This document shows, one piece after another, positions 44,119-55,747 of a stretch of DNA of 64,000 nt. Within the stretch, counting starts at the first letter, position 1; every line of letters starts with the position of its first letter. A program made the translations under genes and the position numbers. This DNA comes from Macrophomina tecta (lineage: Eukaryota > Ascomycota > Dothideomycetes > Botryosphaeriales > Botryosphaeriaceae), in assembly GCA_024180945.1 (NCBI GenBank), contig JAKSGN010000043.1:1860001-1924000 (forward strand). Direction: 5' to 3'. The notes beneath the pieces were generated by a model. That model saw nothing but the letters and a program-made list of their open reading frames with translations, made no database searches and was not told where the DNA came from.

Positions 44119-47100
44119 TCAAGTACTCTTCCCCGAAGGTTCTACAAGCCTCACCCTCCTCCCACCGCTCCCCGTTGCTATGCCCGCGCTACTGTCATCT
44201 CTTGTCTCCAGTCGCCCCGCCACATCCCTATCCATTCCCCTTCCCCGCTGACTCTCGCTTCTTCCACTGTCTATTCTGGCCAGCGCCATTGCCTTTGTGG
44301 ACGCTCCTCCCGCCACTGCTCCAAACGCAGCGCCGGCTCCTCCGAGGCCGCCACCTCCGAGAGTAGCACCAATTCTATCACCGCCCGCTCCGGTTCTCTC
44401 CCCCAGAACGGCTGGGGTGCCGGCGCCTCCTCGGGTGGCAATGGCAGCTGCTCTCATGGCAGCACCACTATCCCGGACACGGTGGCTATCGTCACGAACG
44501 CGGCCACGCTCTTCGCCGGCCTTGCGACGCTTCAGTGCTTCTATTTTCTCGTTTCGGAGGGGTCCCCGCACGCAATCGCACAAACAGCCGCTGACAGGAC
44601 AAGCTCCGAGTGAGATATTCGTGTCCACGTGCCAGGCTCGCAAGCAGGCCGTGTGCGCTGCGTGGCCACATGTGGCGCAGGCAGAGTAGAGAACCGGTGG
44701 CGAAGGTGGCAAAGTTGGCGAGGACGAGGCGGCAACATGATTGCGAGGTTCTGCCGTAGCAGCGATCGGAGATGCACCCGGAACGGAGGTTGCCGCGGTT
44801 GTGGTAGTAGCTGTGCGGGAAATCGACAGGGACGCGTCTGAGGGGGTGTGGCTGTGCCGCCCACCATTGGCGGCCTTATTCCTCACATTCGACCGGGGAA
44901 TTGTGATGCTGCTAACGCTTGCGCTGTGCTGATGGCCTCTCGCCTTGTTACGGCTCTTACTCCGTTTCTTGGGTGTGATGAGCGGCGCGATGTCTGGTGG
45001 CGGAAGTGCACTCCAACAAACGGGACATGGTGCTGACCGTCCCTTACAATTCTCGCAAAGCGTCTCGTCGTTTGGATTGTTGATCGGGTTCTTACACTGT
45101 ACACACCGCAGCCCCACTTGTGTCTCTTGGAGGGCTTGCTCATACACAGCAGGGTACGTTGGGTACGCAACGCGTCTGAGAGAAGCCGCAGCGTTGAAGA
45201 GACCTAACGAGAGAAGCTGAGTGTGGTACGTCTGCAGTATGGATTCAGCTTGCAAAGGGTTGATGCCAGTGCGGGTTAGTGGCCCAAGCTGGGAATTGAG
45301 AATAGCGCGGATCTGGGCAGGAGACATGTTCAGGGAGTGGAAGTGATCCGCATACTGATTTAGAAGTGTGGACACAGATGCGTCCGACAGAGGGTGGGTA
45401 TGTGGAAGGAAGTCAGAAATGAGAAGAAGCATAATGGACACTGTTTGTGCATCGGAGAGCGTGTTCGTATGGAAATCCAGGAGCCATCGAAGCATGTCTA
45501 TCAGCGTAAAGGGTGCGCTGAGCTCGCTGTCCGCGCTCTCATGTTTGGAGAGGAAGTCAGACAATGCTAGGTTTTCGCTATCCGCATCTGCTGTCTCGAT
45601 GACCGCAGGAGCGCTGACGGCCTCATGCAGTAATGATGGAGGACGTGGCGCTTTAGGAGAAGGGACATCAGCCGGACCATCAGGCACAATTGTCCCACTA
45701 GCTTCCATAAGGTCGAAGTTGCTCACGGAAGCTTCTGAGAAACTACCCTGAGTGCTCGTAAAAGCGTCCGATTCCGAGCTAGAGTTACGCATGAGCTGGT
45801 TGTGCTTGCGCAAGGTCTCAATGTCATGAATCGCCCTGCTTTGTTCCGAGCTCGAGCTTATGACGTTGGCAGTGGACTGGGCGTTCGTGATGCTTGGAGC
45901 TATGGCCTCATGCGCAACGCGTCCTTGCTCGCTAGCACTGCTACTAATGTTCCCATGGTCCGGAACCGAATCATCAAAATTGATGCGCGGCGGGGGTCCC
46001 TAGACGCAAGTCAGCATCGGGAACGTGGCGCATGCGTGAAGATCATATTTAGCCGAATGTAAGAGGTGTGACGAAACCGGCGTACGCACCTTATGCACGT
46101 CAGCGACAAAGCCACCCGGTGACTCCATGTATGGGTCTGGCCCACTCGCAGATGTGGCGCCGTTACCGAAGCTCGAGAAGGCTGGTCCACTGCTTTGGTG
46201 GTCCCAACGGTCCTGCAAGGACTCCGCATCCTGCGCGTGCGACGGGGACCTACCACTGGCGAACGAGTCTGGAACAGACAATCCACGCGAATCAGTTGAG
46301 GCAGAGAACATGGCAAAACTTTCTCCAGAGTTATGGCGATCAAGGTCTGGGCGGCCATGAAGAGCAGGGCTGCCACCATAGGGCTCCAAGCTCAGAGGGA
46401 TGCGTGGTGGCGCCCTGTAGCTGCTCACTAAGGCCCGTTGGTCATCGAGGTCGTTGGCCGGGAGAGGCCACGAAGGGTGCGCAACACTTGGGCGACACGC
46501 CTGACGCCCTGATGTGGACCCCGCCTGATCCTGGTCACCTTTCTGGACAGATCTGTCTACAACAGGCCTTTCTACAAGGGAGGGCGGCAGTGCCAAGACA
46601 TCATCGTGTTCTGGGTCCGGAAGAGCGTTCTGGTCTCCATGCAGCGTCGAGGGTTTAGGCGGGTTGATCGCGCGTGCGATCGGCGTTGGTACCTGTGACG
46701 AGCTGTCGGCTGTAGCCTGGGCCTGCCCATCTGCGCCGTAGATCGCCCGTACCGCAGGGATTTGGAGGAGCTCCTGCTCTTTCCTATCTGTCAATAAATT
46801 CTTGCTTGTCGTTGACGGAAGTGGCTTGTCCGGAGGAGTCGACGGCTTCTGCTCAAGTCTCCGTCGGTGATTTGCAGCCGCTCGGCGTTGCACAGCATCC
46901 GATACTGTTTGACCCACCACCCTCCATGAATTCGCCAATCGATGGTTGCCAGCTTTCTGCGCGTATTCTGCGTTTGCGTCGAATACTCTCTGGACATTCT
47001 GAAATGATTGGACCGTGGGCGGGTCCTCGATCGCGATCATGTTGTACTTCTGTGCGAGAAACGTAAACAGAGGAACGTTAATCGACCCTGGTACAACACC

Positions 47101-48758
47101 GCGAATAGCGACCTGATTAGGTGTGAAGGAATGTCTCTGGTTAGCAAGGGAGTCACTTAGGAAGAGCATCTTGCCAGTATTTTCCGACGTTGGCGGCGTG
47201 CTGCTGATGGACTTCGTCGACCGGTTACTCGACGTCCGCCCGTGGTGGCGCTTGTACGAGGAGCTGAGGAAGCTGTCATCAATGCTGTCATCTGCTGAGC
47301 TTCTCGGAAGACTGCTCTTCTCAGACGGGTCGCGTTTGGTCCTCCCGTCGGTCGTGAAAGTCTCGTCTGAGTCATAGCCTGCGGAAGCGCGTCGGCGCAC
47401 GCGTTGCTGTGAAAAGGCACCAAGATCACCAGTCGAGGAAACAGCGAATGAGGACATGTTACGTCTATCCACAACCTTTGGAGCAAAATGCACGTCTGAC
47501 TGGGTGAAGATGCCTTCGCGTCCAACTGTCCAGAGCAGGTCACGAGAGCGCCACAACAGGTCTGTTGGCGCTGTTTGATAGAGAGATATCTCTCTGAAGG
47601 GCAATGACGGGCGGCGGAAATCCCACACATGCACGACGGGGTGATCCCGATCGTACGCGGTTACGAGTTGTGTACATTGCCACACCCCATGCTCTTGATC
47701 CGCAGACCAAAAGGGCGGTCTCCACTGCGCGTTGAAAACCGGGTAAGGCGTGCGAATGATCCATGCAGGCTTCTGGCGTCGCTGGTCGGATGAAAAGTCC
47801 CAGATCCTTACCGACCGGTCAGCACTCGCGCTGGCGAGATGCTTCCCGTCGGGATGCCAGTCTATTGCGTAGCAGGTTTTGTCATGGGCATTGATCTTAA
47901 GCTTTGGAGCACGATTCATGCGATAGTCCCACCTTTGAATGACGCCGTTCTCAGTGCCAAAGGCAAACTCAACGCCATCGGTCGGCGACCACTTGATGTC
48001 GCGGATGCCCTCGCTCTGGCCCGAGTAGCGGTCGCGGCTGGGACAGGACATGACGTCCTTCTTCATGTCGCGCAGGTCCCAGAGGCGGGCGGTGGCGTCA
48101 CGGCTGCCAGACAGCAGCAAGTAACCCTGGTGCGGGTTGAAGGCCAGCTTGTGGACCTGGCGGTGGTGCTCATGCAGCTGGGCCAGCTCGACGCCAGTGC
48201 GATTGAGATCGTACAGCACGACCTTGCCGTTGGCGGCGGCGGTGGCGATGTGGGAGCTGTAGTTACCATGCGACCACTTGACGTCGTGGATCTCGAGCGT
48301 GTCGCGGTGCCTGGTTGGCGCGGAGGGCGCGCCGGCCTGGTGGTGGGAGGCATAATTGATGATGGCGGCGCGCAGATTGGTCTCTTCGGCGCACTTGGTG
48401 CCGGTGATGCGGACGGTCTTAAGGATTTCTCGGCCAGCGAGTATGGCATGTGTCCGCTCTTGATTGACGTGGAGGGCGCTGATGTCAAGGCCGGTCTTGT
48501 GGCTTGCATCTTGCGACGACAGCGAGCTCAGCCTGGCGGGGGGTCAGCAGCGGACTCGAGTTGGCGCGCACATCACACGACGCACCCGGGGATTCTGGGG
48601 GCGAGCGGCGGGCGGTGGCTGTCCGGACGGGCCTGCTGGGCGCTGGGCGGGCGCGATCCGTACGAGGTGAACGACTGCTGGACAAATCTGGTGAAGGCGT
48701 TGCGGGCCTGCACGCGCTGGGGAGGCAGCGGCGGCGCAGGCGGAGGGTCTTGCGGCAT
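44119..48758 (-). CDS. rtc1: Rtc1, WD40/RING subunit of the SEA (GATOR2-like) complex
   Basis: Fungal counterpart of WDR24, part of the vacuole-associated SEACAT complex that controls TORC1 signalling in response to amino acids. Three exons on the minus strand: 48586-48758, 46090-48532 and 44119-45999, total 1498 residues, phases consistent. The N-terminus contains TGLDISALHVNQERTHAILAGREILKTV typical of the family, then WD40 repeats (VHKLAFNPHQGYLLLSGSRD, IRDIKWSPTDGVEF, CYAIDWHPDGKHLASASADR plus RIWDF). A long Ser/Pro-rich linker follows, then a helical region, and the C-terminal zinc module: CVQCKNPINN, LCENCKGRSAPCPVCW and ATCGHAAHTACLRAW...CPVSGCLCDC, a RING-like finger. The Gly-rich last 100 residues look disordered. 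Its 5' end lies 530 bases from the divergent ABC transporter gene. Confidence 0.92.
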
Positions 48759-49288
48759 GGTGCCGGCGGGCAGCAGCCAGGCGTCGCAGGGCGGGCGGCG
48801 TTCTTGATGACCGAAGGGTTAACGTGTTCCTGCATTCGTTGCGGTGAGGGCGGGCTGCGGCGTGGAAGGCGGACCGACTGCAAGCGCACGCAGCCCCGGC
48901 AGTCAGCAGCTGCTGGATCGGCCTCCGACTCGCGGGGGCGCGTGTGACATTTTGCGTGGTGTTGATTCACTTGCAGGGCGGGCCTGCGCCTTGTGATGGC
49001 TGCAGCAGGCGGCCGGCCCTGCACTAGCGAGGATGCGGCATCGTTGGCCAGGCCAGTGCGTGTCCACATGGATCTGTGGGCGCGCTAGACGGGCTAGAAG
49101 CCTCAGCATGCCGCCGCCCTGGCGCCGCGATTGTCCTCTCTCTCTAAAGCTCCCGAGCACTCCACAAAACCGCCACACGGCAGCCAACACCCACACGAGT
49201 GGCTCCCGTCCGAGTCGCTGTCATGCTTGCCTGACGGCTCCCTTTTTCTCCACCACCGCCCCCCGTCCTTTCTCTCCAACAACCCGCC
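48759..49288. promoter_or_regulatory. Divergent promoter region of rtc1 and the Hmt1-type transporter
   Basis: A 530-base spacer between two divergent start codons, GC-rich and without an obvious TATA box. The plus-strand side ends in a CT-rich leader (CTCTCTCTAAAGCTCC... CTTTCTCTCC) before the transporter ATG. Two genes with vacuolar roles face each other here; co-regulation is only an inference. Confidence 0.45.
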
Positions 49289-52274
49289 ATGCCCCAACAC
49301 GACACGCCGCCCGCCCCAGTCGAGCCGCTGGTCACCAACAACTCCACCACTCGCCAGTTGCTGCTGGTGCTGCACTACGCCTCGCCCATTGCGCTACTGC
49401 TCTTCTTCCTCGCCGCCTTCACCTTCCGCACCATCGCCGCTTCCGAATCCTTTAATACTAATGCTAATCATGCCGGCGACGCCGACTCCAACGCGCCCAC
49501 CGGTCCGGGAGGAAAGCCTCTGCCCAAGCGCACCCCTCCACGCTCGCCGCCAAAGAAAGACCCGCACGACGCCGACCTGCCACGCGCCCGCAAGCTGATC
49601 TTCGAGTGGCTCTCCGTCCTGGCCGCCCTCACCTTCGTGGCCAACGCCATCAACATCATCGTGCACGCTCTCTACAGCCGCGGCGAGCAGTGGTGGTGCG
49701 GCCAGTCCGTCGTGGTAAGATCCGACGGCACGCCTGAGCCAGCGGGAACACGAATGCCCGGCTAACACCATGTGTGCAGATCTACATTGTCGGCACCTTC
49801 TTCGTCTACATCCTCTTCGTAATTTCCATCATCGACACAAAGCCCGCGCCCAACTCGGTGCACCAGGCCACCTGGATTTTCGCCCTGATCCTCGAGATCG
49901 CGCTGCTGGCTGCCTCGCTCTCGCTCTACACGCACAAGCATCGTGAGCCTCGTGGTGGACATGGCGGCCAAGGCAAGCTCAGGTACAACATGACCGAGTG
50001 GGAGGTGACTGAAGTGTGCGTCGATCTTCTGCGCATCATCTTGCTTGGCGCGTTGATCGGCTTCTACATCATCTTCGTGTCCTCCCGCAGCAAGAACGCG
50101 CGTTCCGACGCCGACGGCCCGAGCGAGACGACCGGACTTCTGGCTGCACATAACGCGGAGAATGGCAGTGCCAATGGCTCCACGCACTACGGCTCCGCCC
50201 CAACTGGAGGCAAGCACAAGCACACCGAGGGAGCCCCTGCTGGCTGGAGCCGACCGGAAAACATCCCGTCGAGGAGCTGGTGGGAGTACCTCAAGGGTTA
50301 CTCCGTCTTCTTTCCCTACCTCTGGCCTTCCAAGGACCGAAAGCTGCAGATTATGGTCATCATTTGCTTTATCATCGTGGTGCTCCAGCGAATCGTAAAT
50401 GTGCTGGTACCCGCGCAGGCGGGAAAAATCACAGACGATCTCTCCAGGGAGGATGGCAAGATCACTATGCCGTGGATGTCCATTTGTGCGTACATTGTAT
50501 TCCGCCTCTTGCAGGGAAGCAATGGCCTACTCGGCGCGCTGAGATCGACGCTGTGGATCCCTGTCGGCCAGTATTCCTATCGTGAGCTATCTGTTGCCGC
50601 TTTTGAGCATGTCCATGGCCTGAGCTTGGATTTTCATCTCGGCAAGAAAACTGGAGAGGTCCTTTCGGCGCTCGGCAAAGGTAGCTCCATCAACACCTTC
50701 CTGGAGCAGGTAACTTTCCAGGTCGTCCCAATGCTGGTCGACTTGTGTGTTGCCATAGCATACTTTCTCATCTACTTCGATGCCTACTACGCTCTCGTAG
50801 TAGCAGTAGTCACCTTCTGGTATGTCTATCTCACGATTCGCATGGCTCAATGGCGTGCCGAGATCAGACGCCAGATGGTCAACGCAGACAGGGAAGAGGA
50901 TGCCGTCAAGTAAGTATATATTTTCTCAACCACCAACGACAATCACTGACTCTGTCAAGGAACGACTCGATGGTATCGTATGAGACGGTCAAATACTTCA
51001 ACGCGGAAGCCTATGAGTTCAACCGCTACCGTGAGGCAGTCAACAAGTATCAGCGTGCCGAGTACAGGGTTCTCTTCTCTCTGAACCTGATGAACATCAC
51101 GCAAAACCTGGTGTTCATGCTTGGCCTGATGGTGGCCTGCTTTATTGCGGCGTATGAGGTGACGACCGGCCAGAGCAAGGTAGGCCACTTTGTCACACTC
51201 CTCACGTACATGGCGCAGTTGCAACAACCTCTAAACTTCTTCGGCACGTTCTACCGCATGATCCAGTCTGCAATGATCAACTCGGAACGGATGCTTGAGC
51301 TGTTCAAGGAACAACCAACTGTGATTGACAAGCCCTACGTCAAGAACCTGCCTACCTGCGAGGGTGACATTCGCTTCAATGAAGTCAGATTCTCGTACGA
51401 CGAGCGCAAGCCGGCGCTGCAAGGTCTAGACTTCCATTGCAAGCCGGGCACCACGACAGCGTTCGTGGGCGAATCAGGCGGTGGAAAGTCGACAGTGTTC
51501 CGTCTACTTTTCCGTTTCTATAACATCCAGGGTGGCAGCATCCAGGTGGACGGTCACGATGTCGAGGACATCAGCATCGATTCGCTTCGGAGGCACATCG
51601 GTGTGGTACCGCAGGACACGGTCTTGTTTAACGAGACGCTCATGTACAACCTTAAATACGCCAACCCGAGTGCGACGGACGAAGACGTATACAACGCGTG
51701 CCGCGCAGCAAGCATTCACGACAAGATCCTCACTTTCCCGGATGGTTACAACACGAAGGTGGGCGAACGCGGTCTTCGTCTCTCGGGCGGAGAGAAGCAA
51801 CGCGTGGCAATTGCGCGCACAATCTTGAAGAACCCGCGCGTCATCATGCTTGACGAAGCGACAGCTGCACTGGACACGGAAACCGAGCAGCACATCCAGG
51901 AAGCGCTGACGACTCTGGGACAAGGGCGGACTATGTTGGTGATTGCCCACCGTCTCAGCACGATCACAAGAGCGGACCAGATCCTGGTGCTGCACGAGGG
52001 CCGAGTAGCGGAGAGAGGCACGCACGAGGAGCTGCTCGCCAAGAAGGGCAGATACGCGGGCATGTGGAAGAAGCAAGTGCGAGCGCAGCGTGCAGCGGAA
52101 GAGGCGCGAGTGCTGAAGGACAAGGCGGACCGGCTGAGACGAGAATCCAAGGACGGCATAGTTACCGAGGGAGAGGGTAGCGCCAGCCAGAGCGAGGATG
52201 AACGTGAAAAAGCCAAGTCTACAGAAAACGGACCGGGTGCGACGGGGGGCAACGGAGACGGCAAGACGACGTGA
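49289..52274 (+). CDS. hmt1: Hmt1-type half-size ABC transporter (vacuolar heavy-metal tolerance family)
   Basis: ATP-driven transporter of the ABCB/Atm1-Hmt1 group; fission yeast Hmt1 moves thiol-metal complexes into the vacuole. Three exons (49289-49714, 49780-50909, 50960-52274) give 956 residues. The N-terminal extension has several extra helices (LLLVLHYASPIALLLFFLAA, IYIVGTFFVYILFVISIID, WIFALILEIALLAASLSLY, LLRIILLGALIGFYIIFV), which separates Hmt1-type proteins from mitochondrial Atm1. A six-helix ABC membrane domain follows, then one nucleotide-binding domain: Walker A GESGGGKS (689-696), Q-loop PQDT, signature LSGGEKQ (793-799), Walker B VIMLDEA (813-819), His in IAHRLST. The C-terminal tail is charged. 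The second intron ends in AAG (CTGTCAAG), required to keep frame. Substrate inferred, not visible. Confidence 0.93.
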
Positions 52275-53126
52275 GACGGGATTTCACATGCGCGGAAAGA
52301 ATATACGTAGAGCACTCGGAAGGGCATCAAGCCGCACGGAGTCAAGAGGCGTTGGAGTTGGGGCATGGGCACGCTGAGGGTCCCCTAATAAGCTACACGG
52401 GATGACGAGGCCATGATTTTTTCCTTCTCTCGTTTTCTGCCAGTTTTGGATTCTTTGGGTTCGCGCAGTTGTCTGTCTTATCACTTTGTTTGTACTGGGG
52501 GCTAAAATACGATGTATTCGGCATCGCCCTTCACGGCGCTGGAGGCTCTGGGTATCTAGTGTCGGGCATGGGAAATTGGGATATTGTGTTCTCGGACGCG
52601 GGCATGGGGCCCTGGCCAAATGCATGTATGTACATATAGCTTGTGTCACGCGAAAGTGGGTAGGCAAAGTCAAAAGCGGACGTCCGGTCGGGGGTCGCAG
52701 CGAAAATTATGCTCCTGGGCAGAAAGTGTGATGGGTGGAAGACACAGCCGCATGTTCCGCGGCCAGGATGGGCTGGATGATGATGCGGTGTAGCGCTGGC
52801 CGTGGGCGTGGAGGTTGTTGTGTGCAGATCGCTGGGCCGCACAGCGCATGGGCGGGCAGCTGCTCGGCTCCGTGCTCGTGTGGGCTGCACTCGTGGGCGG
52901 AGAAGCGCATGTCTCACATTTCGCAATCGAGCGGCAGTGGCGGCTGGACACGGGACTCCGTGATCGATCTGTATCTTCGGATGCCTGCGCGCCGACAATC
53001 AACCTCCTCACCGGTCGCAGATGGTCAAACGCCTTGCGTTTGTGGCCATGGAGGCCAGTGCCAGCTCCCAGAACCGGCGGACCGGGGCCAAAGCCAGGAC
53101 CCGCCGGCGCGGTAAAGCTTGGAGGG

Positions 53127-53183
53127 GCCGGGCAGGGCGGGCAGGGCAGGCCAGGGCAGGACAGGCCAGGGCTGGGCAGGGCG
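53127..53183. repeat. GGGCAGG minisatellite-like tract
   Basis: About 57 bases made of imperfect GGGCAGG/GGCCAGG units in tandem on the plus strand. Degenerate simple repeat, strongly G-rich on one strand. Confidence 0.75.
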
Positions 53184-53394
53184 GCAGTCGGCGCAGCAGC
53201 GGCGGCGGCGCCGGCAGTGGCAGCGGCAGCAGCTCCAGATCGTGGCTGCGAGACCGGATCGCTGGTATGCGTGGGATCTGTCATCTGGCGCGACGCAGCG
53301 CGGACTCACGGCCGCTCTTCCGCCAGGTGTGTGCCTCCCTGCGGCGAGACCGCAGGCCCTGGAGCACGACAGGCACGACAGGCACGACTGCAAG

Positions 53395-53421
53395 CAGCAG
53401 CAGCAGCAGCAGCAGCAGCAG
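53395..53421. repeat. (CAG)9 microsatellite
   Basis: Nine perfect CAG units. It lies in an intergenic stretch and not in any gene I accept, so no polyglutamine protein is implied. Confidence 0.85.
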
Positions 53422-53775
53422 AGCGGCGGCGCCCATTGCCCTCGTCATCGCTGCGCCGGAGAAATTCGAGGCCCTCCGATTGACCCTTCCCCCGGCACCG
53501 CACCGTTGCGCAGCAGCAAGGGCTCGCCCGCCGTGTTCCCTCCCGCTGCTCTCACGTGTGCGCCGGCAATCCACCACATCGCATCCCAACACGCGCAGAG
53601 TCATACCACATCCCATCCATCGCTCCACCCCCGCGCCGGTGCCTCGGCGACGCGTCTCTCGTGCCCCCGATCCAACAGCACATCAGATCGACCCGGCGCG
53701 TCCACCGCGCAGAATAAAATCGCTCGCAACAGGGCAGATAACCAGGCCGCTCCCCGTCTGAGCCCGCGCCGGGAC

Positions 53776-55747
53776 ATGACTTCGCACCATCCCGACGACG
53801 TACTAGTGAGGCTCTCCCCCCGTTCCTTCCCCTTGCTGCCAGTCATCTGCCGCTGCAGTGCTGCCCCCGAACCATCTTGGGTGTTCCCGGCCCATTTCAC
53901 ACGCTCCACCAGTTCCCACGAATCGTCCGCTTCCTGACTGGCGAATGCGCTAGACCTTGGGCTAACGGCTGCGCTAAGGACGACCTCCCGGAAGATCCAG
54001 CTGATCATGAGGACAACCGCACCTTCACCTCGTGAGCAATCCCCATTCTCTCTGCTTGTGCTATTGCGCGCTATTGGAATCCCTCGCAACGTCCCCGCGA
54101 GAAATCGGGCGAGGGGCGAAAAGTGACGCGCAGCTGGCGCCAGTCACTGGAGCAGCAGATGCTCCACACGAGTCTGGCGGCGCCAGGGACTCCATCCAAT
54201 CTTCGTGGGCGGGAGGCTAATGCAGCCAGAGGGTCCGGACTGTGGCCTCGAGCGTAACCATGTACCGCTATGAGAACGGGAGGCGGTACCACGCATACCG
54301 TGAGTCTCCTTTCCATCTGACCCGGGGCGATAAAAATAGGCGGGCAGACCCGGCGCCGGACAGGGGTGGTTCATCGGCGCGAAGCAACAGAGCTGCGTTT
54401 TTCTGACCGTCCGTGTCTAGGAGATGGAGCGTACTATCAGCCCAACGACGACCGGCAGGCCAAGGTCGGCAGCATAGAGTACGTTTCGACCGGATCCCGG
54501 CCCGAGGATCCTGCAGCTGGGCGAATGCGTGCTGACATGTCCCTATCGGGAAAGACATCACGTGTGGCTGCTCACCCTCCATGATGCGCTGTTTCTCGCG
54601 CCCTTGCAGGATCCCCAGAGAGTGTTGGATGTTGGTACGGGCACCGGCCTGTGGGCCGTCGATATGGGCGACAGGTATCCGTCGTGCGAGGTTGTAGGCA
54701 CAGACCTGTCACCGACCCAAGTCCCGTACGCGCCGCCAAACGTTCGCTTCGAAATCGACGACTGCTGCAGCGAATGGACGTATCCGGAGAACAGCTTCGA
54801 CCTGACCCACGTCCGCGGTCTAACGGGCAGTGTAGGCAACTGGGCAAAGTTTTATCAAGAATGCTTAAAGTATGAAGAAAAACTGTTCCCTTGATCTCGC
54901 TGCGAGTTTTCCGCAAGAGGGCTCACGACTTGAGCACATGTTATCTCCGTCTTCCTTTTGCTCTGCGCCAAGGTTCTTTGCTGATCCTTTTGTGCTACCA
55001 TAAGGCATCTCCGGCCCAATGGCTACCTTGAACATCTGGAGTTTGCAGTAACCATCCACACGGATCCTCCGAACACGGAGCATGACGAGATCATAAAAAG
55101 CTTTGGTCCTCTGCTTGTCGATGCCGGCGAGCGGTTAGGCAAGACGTTCGAGATCTCTGAGCATATGTCCGAGCTTATTGGGAGAGCTGGTAGGTCGCCC
55201 GCCCCCCTCTTGCCGCTATCCGAAACTTTTCAGGGTCCACCGAATGCGCAATCTATGATCTAAATAGAGGTACTCGTCAATCTATTTTGCTCTGCGCTAA
55301 CAAGCGAGAAGGCTTCGTCGACGTCGTGAAGAAGCAATTCATCTGGCCGATTGGTCCTTGGTCGGACGATGAGCATCTTCGAGAGCTTGGCCGTTGGAAC
55401 CTCAAGAATTGGGAAGACGGGATGGAAGGTTGGGTGATGGCACTCCTGACAAGGGTCCACGGGGTGAGTCTTTTTGCGCCGGCGCGGATGAGCCTCGCCG
55501 AAGGCTAAGAGAACATTGGTTGAGATGGATTGGCTGACTTGGACTGGAACTATCGCCCCGCCCGCAGTGGTCCTATGAGGAAGTCCAGAATTACAGGGCC
55601 CAGCTGTTGAGAGGCGTAAAGTCCAGGGAAGTTAAAGCTTGGCACAACGTGTCCGTCACCATTTTTCCTTCCTGGATTCAAGCTTATTGCTGACTGGAAT
55701 TTTTTTTTTCTTTTAGCTGTGTCGTATATGCACGGAAACCCGAATAG
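53776..55747 (+). CDS. LaeA-like SAM-dependent methyltransferase
   Basis: Class I methyltransferase of the LaeA-like/TAM group; LaeA itself controls secondary metabolism and development. Ten exons assembled by phase: 53776-53805, 53979-54031, 54124-54204, 54253-54299, 54421-54478, 54555-54869, 55005-55189, 55312-55463, 55568-55650, 55717-55747, total 344 residues. Core recognition: YENGRRYHAYRDGAY, HHVWLLTLHDALFLAPL, SAM motif I VLDVGTGTGLWAVD (113-126), VVGTDLSPTQ, RFEIDDCCSEWTYPENSFDL, KHLRPNGYLEHLE and the C-terminal VVYARKPE. The N-terminal 55 residues are disordered, as in relatives. The first exon and the intron after it are the least certain. Six of nine introns end in AAG or GAG, which is odd (see findings). 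No biosynthetic cluster adjoins it, so a regulatory target is unknown. Confidence 0.82.

Larger units (their letters stand above)
52275..53775. other. Intergenic, GC-rich, with simple repeats
   Basis: No gene recognised despite long open frames on both strands from 52670 to 53760; these reflect high GC content and short repeats (see the minisatellite and CAG tract). The first few hundred bases are probably the 3' UTR of the ABC transporter. Confidence 0.5.

Noticed and set aside
47839..48807. Plus-strand frame of 322 codons
   Set aside because: Antisense to the WD40 part of rtc1, which has clear conserved motifs.
52670..53760. Possible genes on both strands in the GC-rich spacer
   Set aside because: Frames are driven by GGGCAGG and CAG repeats; no domain or splice support.
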